A stretch of DNA of 64,000 nucleotides from Atrina japonica (Eukaryota > Mollusca > Bivalvia > Pterioida > Pinnidae). The position numbers and the translations under genes were made by a program. Under the pieces are notes generated by a model, which did not search any database, had not been told where the DNA came from, and saw only the letters and a program-made list of their open reading frames with translations. Numbering within the stretch: the first letter of the stretch is position 1; each line of letters opens with the position of its first letter. Shown here one piece after another: positions 60,692 through 64,000 of this stretch. The stretch lies in assembly GCA_030159075.1 (NCBI GenBank), contig BROG01000155.1:906001-970000 (forward strand), read 5' to 3'.

Positions 60692-61039
60692 GTAATAGAA
60701 CAAAGGAAACAAAATATAATAATTTGGTGTTCCTTAACTAGCGTACATTTTGCCAGAAAATTCTTGAAATTTGTGTTATTGACCTATTTTAATTCGGCTA
60801 TGTATGTATTCTTAACTTGAGATGATTATCTACCGTAATTAATTGTTGTTATCCAGATTTTTTCATTATCTTGTGCAACTGCAAGACAGATAAACATTAA
60901 AGCGCTTCAAATTATCGATATCCGTCGATATTCGTTATCATATTTCTCCATTTCGTTGACAGTTTTCAGAAAACAATATACATGAGCTTATGAAGTATTC
61001 ATTAATATGTGTTCAAGCAATGAAAAATATCTTCTTCAG

Positions 61040-61150
61040 TTTGTACAGCTGGGCAGTTTGAGTGTAAAACCAAAACTTGTATTCCAATTGGCTATAAATG
61101 TGATGGATATCCAGACTGTTTGGATGGCTCTGATGAATCAGATGATGTTT
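61040..61150 (+). CDS. Gene C, LDL-receptor class A module
   Basis: 111 bp, phase 1-1 (TTCTTCAG; T|GTGAGT). It reads [13 protein letters not shown], then [16 protein letters not shown]. It matches the gene A LDLa exon in length, phase and in the CDGYPDC.DGSDE block. The sixth cysteine should come from the split codon, but the best next exon gives TTA there. Confidence 0.85.
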
Positions 61151-61283
61151 GTGAGTATTATAATAATTTGTGCATGTAATAATTTAAGATATAGGGTTCC
61201 TTTATAGTTTATCTTTTTACGATTGTGTATATATTTTTGTATACAATTGCATATTCTGAAGTACAGCATCAACATCATTGCAG

Positions 61284-61306
61284 TATCTGAACTGCCTTGC
61301 GAATGA
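61284..61306 (+). CDS. Gene C, candidate last coding exon
   Basis: Acceptor CATTGCAG at 61276-61283. In phase it gives (T)TA then SELPCE and TGA at 61304-61306, short but similar to the gene A ending (VTELC). AATAAA follows at 61432 and 61448. An alternative acceptor (AAGTACAG, ending 61266) opens a longer frame through NCLANEVSNC. Which is used cannot be decided from sequence. Confidence 0.45.
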
Positions 61307-61431
61307 AGTATCCAACTGCCCCTCAAAGGTCCCTGGACTTGTAAGTCAAGGGTTAGTTGTTTTATTCCCTGTAACAGTCTTAATGTCATCCGCCTCAGCA
61401 GAAAATAATGCAATCAATGTGTATTGATACA

Positions 61432-61453
61432 AATAAATAGACGCCCAAATAAA
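61432..61453 (+). promoter_or_regulatory. Candidate poly(A) signals of gene C
   Basis: Two AATAAA hexamers (61432-61437 and 61448-61453), 126 and 142 bp after the candidate stop. Confidence 0.5.
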
Positions 61454-61589
61454 AGAGTAATTTATTATTTGACCATGAATAGGAAAGAAATAAGGCAATG
61501 AAATGTGACTCTATAAAAATACAACAATAAACAGAAAATTCTCTATATCCAGAAAAGGACCACTGGCCTCCCGCTAGTAAATATAATAC

Positions 61590-63650
61590 AGAATAAATAC
61601 CTGTAAGAAACTCTCTCTAATAAATATAATTAACAATATATACCTGTAAGAACCTCACGCTAGTAAAAATGATTAAGAATATATACCTGTAAGAACCTCC
61701 CGCTAGTAAATATAACTAATAATATATACTTATAAGAATCCCCCGCTAGTACATCTAACTAAGAATAAATACCTATAAGAACCTCACCCTAGTAAATATA
61801 ATTGACAATATATACCAGTAAGAATCTCCCGGTAGTAAATATAATTAATAATATATACCTTTAAGAACCTGCCGCTAGTAAATATAATTAAGAATATATA
61901 CCTGTAAGAACTTACCGCTAGTAAATATAATTAAGAATATATACCTCTAAGAACCTGACGCTAGTAAATATAATTAAGAATATATACCTGTAAGAACCTG
62001 CCGCTAGGTAATATAATAAAAAATAAATACTTGTAAGAAACTCTCTCTAATAAATATAGTTATGAACAAGAACCTCATATACCTGTAAGAACCTGCCGCT
62101 AGTAAAATATAATTGACAATATATACCTGTGAGAACCTGAATATATACCTGCTAGGTAATATAATTAAGAATATAAACCTGTAAGAACCTACTTGTAAGA
62201 ATATAAACTCTCTCTAATAAATATGATTAACAATATATACCTGTAAGAACCTCACTCTAGTAAATATAATTAAGAATATATACCTGTAAGAACCTATCGC
62301 TAGTAAATATAATTAACAATATATACCTGTAAGAACCTGCCGCTAATAAATACACTTAACAGTTAATATATGTAAGAACCTGCCGCTAGTAAATATACTT
62401 AACAGTTAATACATGTAAGAACCTCCCGTTAGTAAATATAATTAACAATATATACCTGTAGGAACCTCACGCTAGTAAATATAACTAACAATATATACCT
62501 GTAAGAACCTGCCGCTAGGTAATATAATAAAAAATAAATACTTGTAAGAAACTCTCTCTAATAAATATGATGAACAATATATACCTGTAAGAACCTGCCG
62601 CTAGTAAATATAATTGACAATATATACCTGTGAGAACCTGCCGCTAGGTAATATAATAAAAAATAAATACTTGTAAGAAACTCTCTCTAATAAATATGAT
62701 TAACAATATATACCTGTAAGAACCTCACTCTAGTAAATATAATTGACAATATATACCTGTAAGAACCTGCCGCTAGTAAATATAATTAAGAATATATACC
62801 TGTAATAACCTCCAGCTAATAAATATAATTAAGAATATATACCTGTAAGAACCTCACGCTAGAGAATCCTACCGCTAGTAAATATAATTAAGAATATATA
62901 CCTCTAAGAACCTACCGCTAGTAAATATAATTAAGAATATATACCTGTAAGAACCTGCCGCTAGGTAATATAATTAAAAACAAATACCTGTAAGAAACTC
63001 TCTCTAATAAATATAATTAAGAATATATGCCTGTAAGAACCTCACGCTAGTAAATATAATTGACAATATATACCTGTAAGAACCTGCCGCTAGTAAATAT
63101 AATTAAGAATGTATACCTGTAAGAACCTCCAGCTAATAAATATAATTAAGAATATATACCTGTAAGAACCTCACGCTAGTAAATATAATTAAGAACATAT
63201 ACCTGTAAGAACCTACCGCTAGTAAATATTATTAAGAATATATACCTGTAAGAACCTGCCGCTAGTAAATATAATTAAGAATATATACCTGTAAGAACCT
63301 CCAGCTAATAAATATAATTAAGAATATATCTGTAAGAACCTCCCGTTAGTAAATATAATTAAGAATATATACCTGTAAGAACCTATCGCTAGTAAATATA
63401 ATTAACAATATATACCTGTAAGAACCTGCCGCTAATAAATACACTTAAAAGTTAATATATGTAAGAACCTGCCGCTAGTAAATATACTTGTAAACAGTTA
63501 ATACATGTAAGAACCTCCCGTTAGTAAATATAATTAACAATATATACCTGTAGGAACCTCACGCTAGTAAATATAACTAACAATATATACCTATAAGATC
63601 CTGCCGCTAGTAAATATAATCAAGAATAAATACCTGTAAGAATCAAAGTT
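61590..63650 (+). repeat. Minisatellite, 43-bp unit, nearly 50 copies
   Basis: Unit: AGTAAATATAATTAAGAATA, TATACCTGTAAGAACCTGCC, GCT. The period is 43 bp where regular (62871 to 62914). Variant units (ACTCTCTCTAATAAATAT, TGCCGCTAGGTAATATAAT) recur at spaced intervals, giving a higher-order pattern. Each unit holds CTGTAAGAA, a donor-like string, and TATATAC. It lies past the gene C poly(A) signals. Confidence 0.95.
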
Positions 63651-63769
63651 ACAATTTTACAAAAGAGGCCAAAACAAATGCTCCATACTTTCGTTTTTGT
63701 CAATAAAACTTAATAATAAGTTCTAAAATTTGATATAAATGTACATTTCCGATAGAAAATGTTATTTCA

Positions 63770-63930
63770 TAAAAGGCCAAACAAAAAGAGTATACTTGAG
63801 TGTAAAATAATTGACAATCTTCGTGCTTGAGCAGTGTAAAATGCAACAGGGCTCAAACCTACGCTAACTGGAGGTAGGGACTTCATTAGGACAATTAAAG
63901 CCTGATACTCTATATTATAATACCGTTGTT
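63770..63930. repeat. Dispersed repeat shared with 3225-3390
   Basis: ACAGGGCTCAAACCTACGCT and AACTGGAGG match the block at 3320-3370. In both places it lies just downstream of an LDLa exon of the family, so it may be an inherited flank rather than a mobile repeat. Confidence 0.45.
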
Positions 63931-64000
63931 TTAGATTCTTAACCCTTACTGGACAAATCTTTTCACGTAACCAGGAATAGAAACGTAAAGTCTCCCTCAC

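Larger units (their letters stand above)
53678..60700 (+). repeat. Tandem array of intron-plus-TSP1-exon units
   Basis: Sixteen complete exons plus two relics. Most units are 417-418 bp; others are 398-472. Intron types can be ordered a, b, b', c, d, e by diagnostic differences. The order d(relic 1), a(relic 2), b, b', c, d, e, a, b, a, b, c, d, e, f, g shows a higher-order period: U3-U6 and U10-U13 correspond at about 2,960 bp. This is the product of repeated unequal crossing-over. Confidence 0.9.

Noticed and set aside
61590..63650. Possible CRISPR array
   Set aside because: The 43-bp units are contiguous with no unique spacers; eukaryotic minisatellite.

Overview
The window is eukaryotic nuclear DNA: AT-rich, with small exons between long introns, GT-AG splice sites, many microsatellites and many transposon relics. 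I infer a bivalve mollusc, because the Penelope-like element 3' ends and the hammerhead-linked repeats resemble families I remember from oyster and mussel genomes. No search was run, so this is recall.

The only host genes I can support are a tandem family on the + strand encoding secreted proteins of thrombospondin type-1 (TSP1) repeats. In two of the three genes these end in an LDL-receptor class A (LDLa) module. Almost every TSP1 exon is exactly 171 bp, encodes one repeat, and has phase-1 introns on both sides. Gene A (enters from the left, ends at 3599) has two TSP1 exons, one LDLa exon and a terminal exon. Gene B (14233-21394) has a signal-peptide exon, one frameshifted TSP1-like exon and three intact TSP1 exons; the last runs into a stop because its splice donor is mutated. 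Gene C (41440 to about 61306) has a paralogous signal-peptide exon, three divergent TSP1 exons, a 16-unit array of near-identical TSP1 exons spaced about 417 bp apart (54152-60691), an LDLa exon and a short last exon followed by AATAAA signals.

Between the genes lie layers of repeats. 3.6-14 kb: SINEs, microsatellites, a hammerhead-ribozyme-like repeat (7.3-7.8 kb), a 12-copy expansion of part of that repeat with long TA tracts (10.8-11.9 kb), and inverted-repeat elements. 21.4-41.4 kb: a diverged duplicate of the gene B 5' flank (22.6-26.2 kb), a Penelope-like retroelement with GIY-YIG upstream of the reverse transcriptase and a head-to-tail truncated copy in front of it (26.7-31.2 kb), an orphan TSP1 pseudoexon (34 kb), more Penelope fragments, and the gene C promoter. 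61.6-63.6 kb: a 43-bp minisatellite of nearly 50 units.

The layout suggests a locus evolving by unequal crossover at two scales: whole gene units with shared promoters, shared intronic minisatellites and one probable lost gene, and single TSP1 exons, which can be gained or lost without breaking the frame. The products should be secreted and, from their motifs, C-mannosylated and O-fucosylated. Their function is not shown by the sequence.
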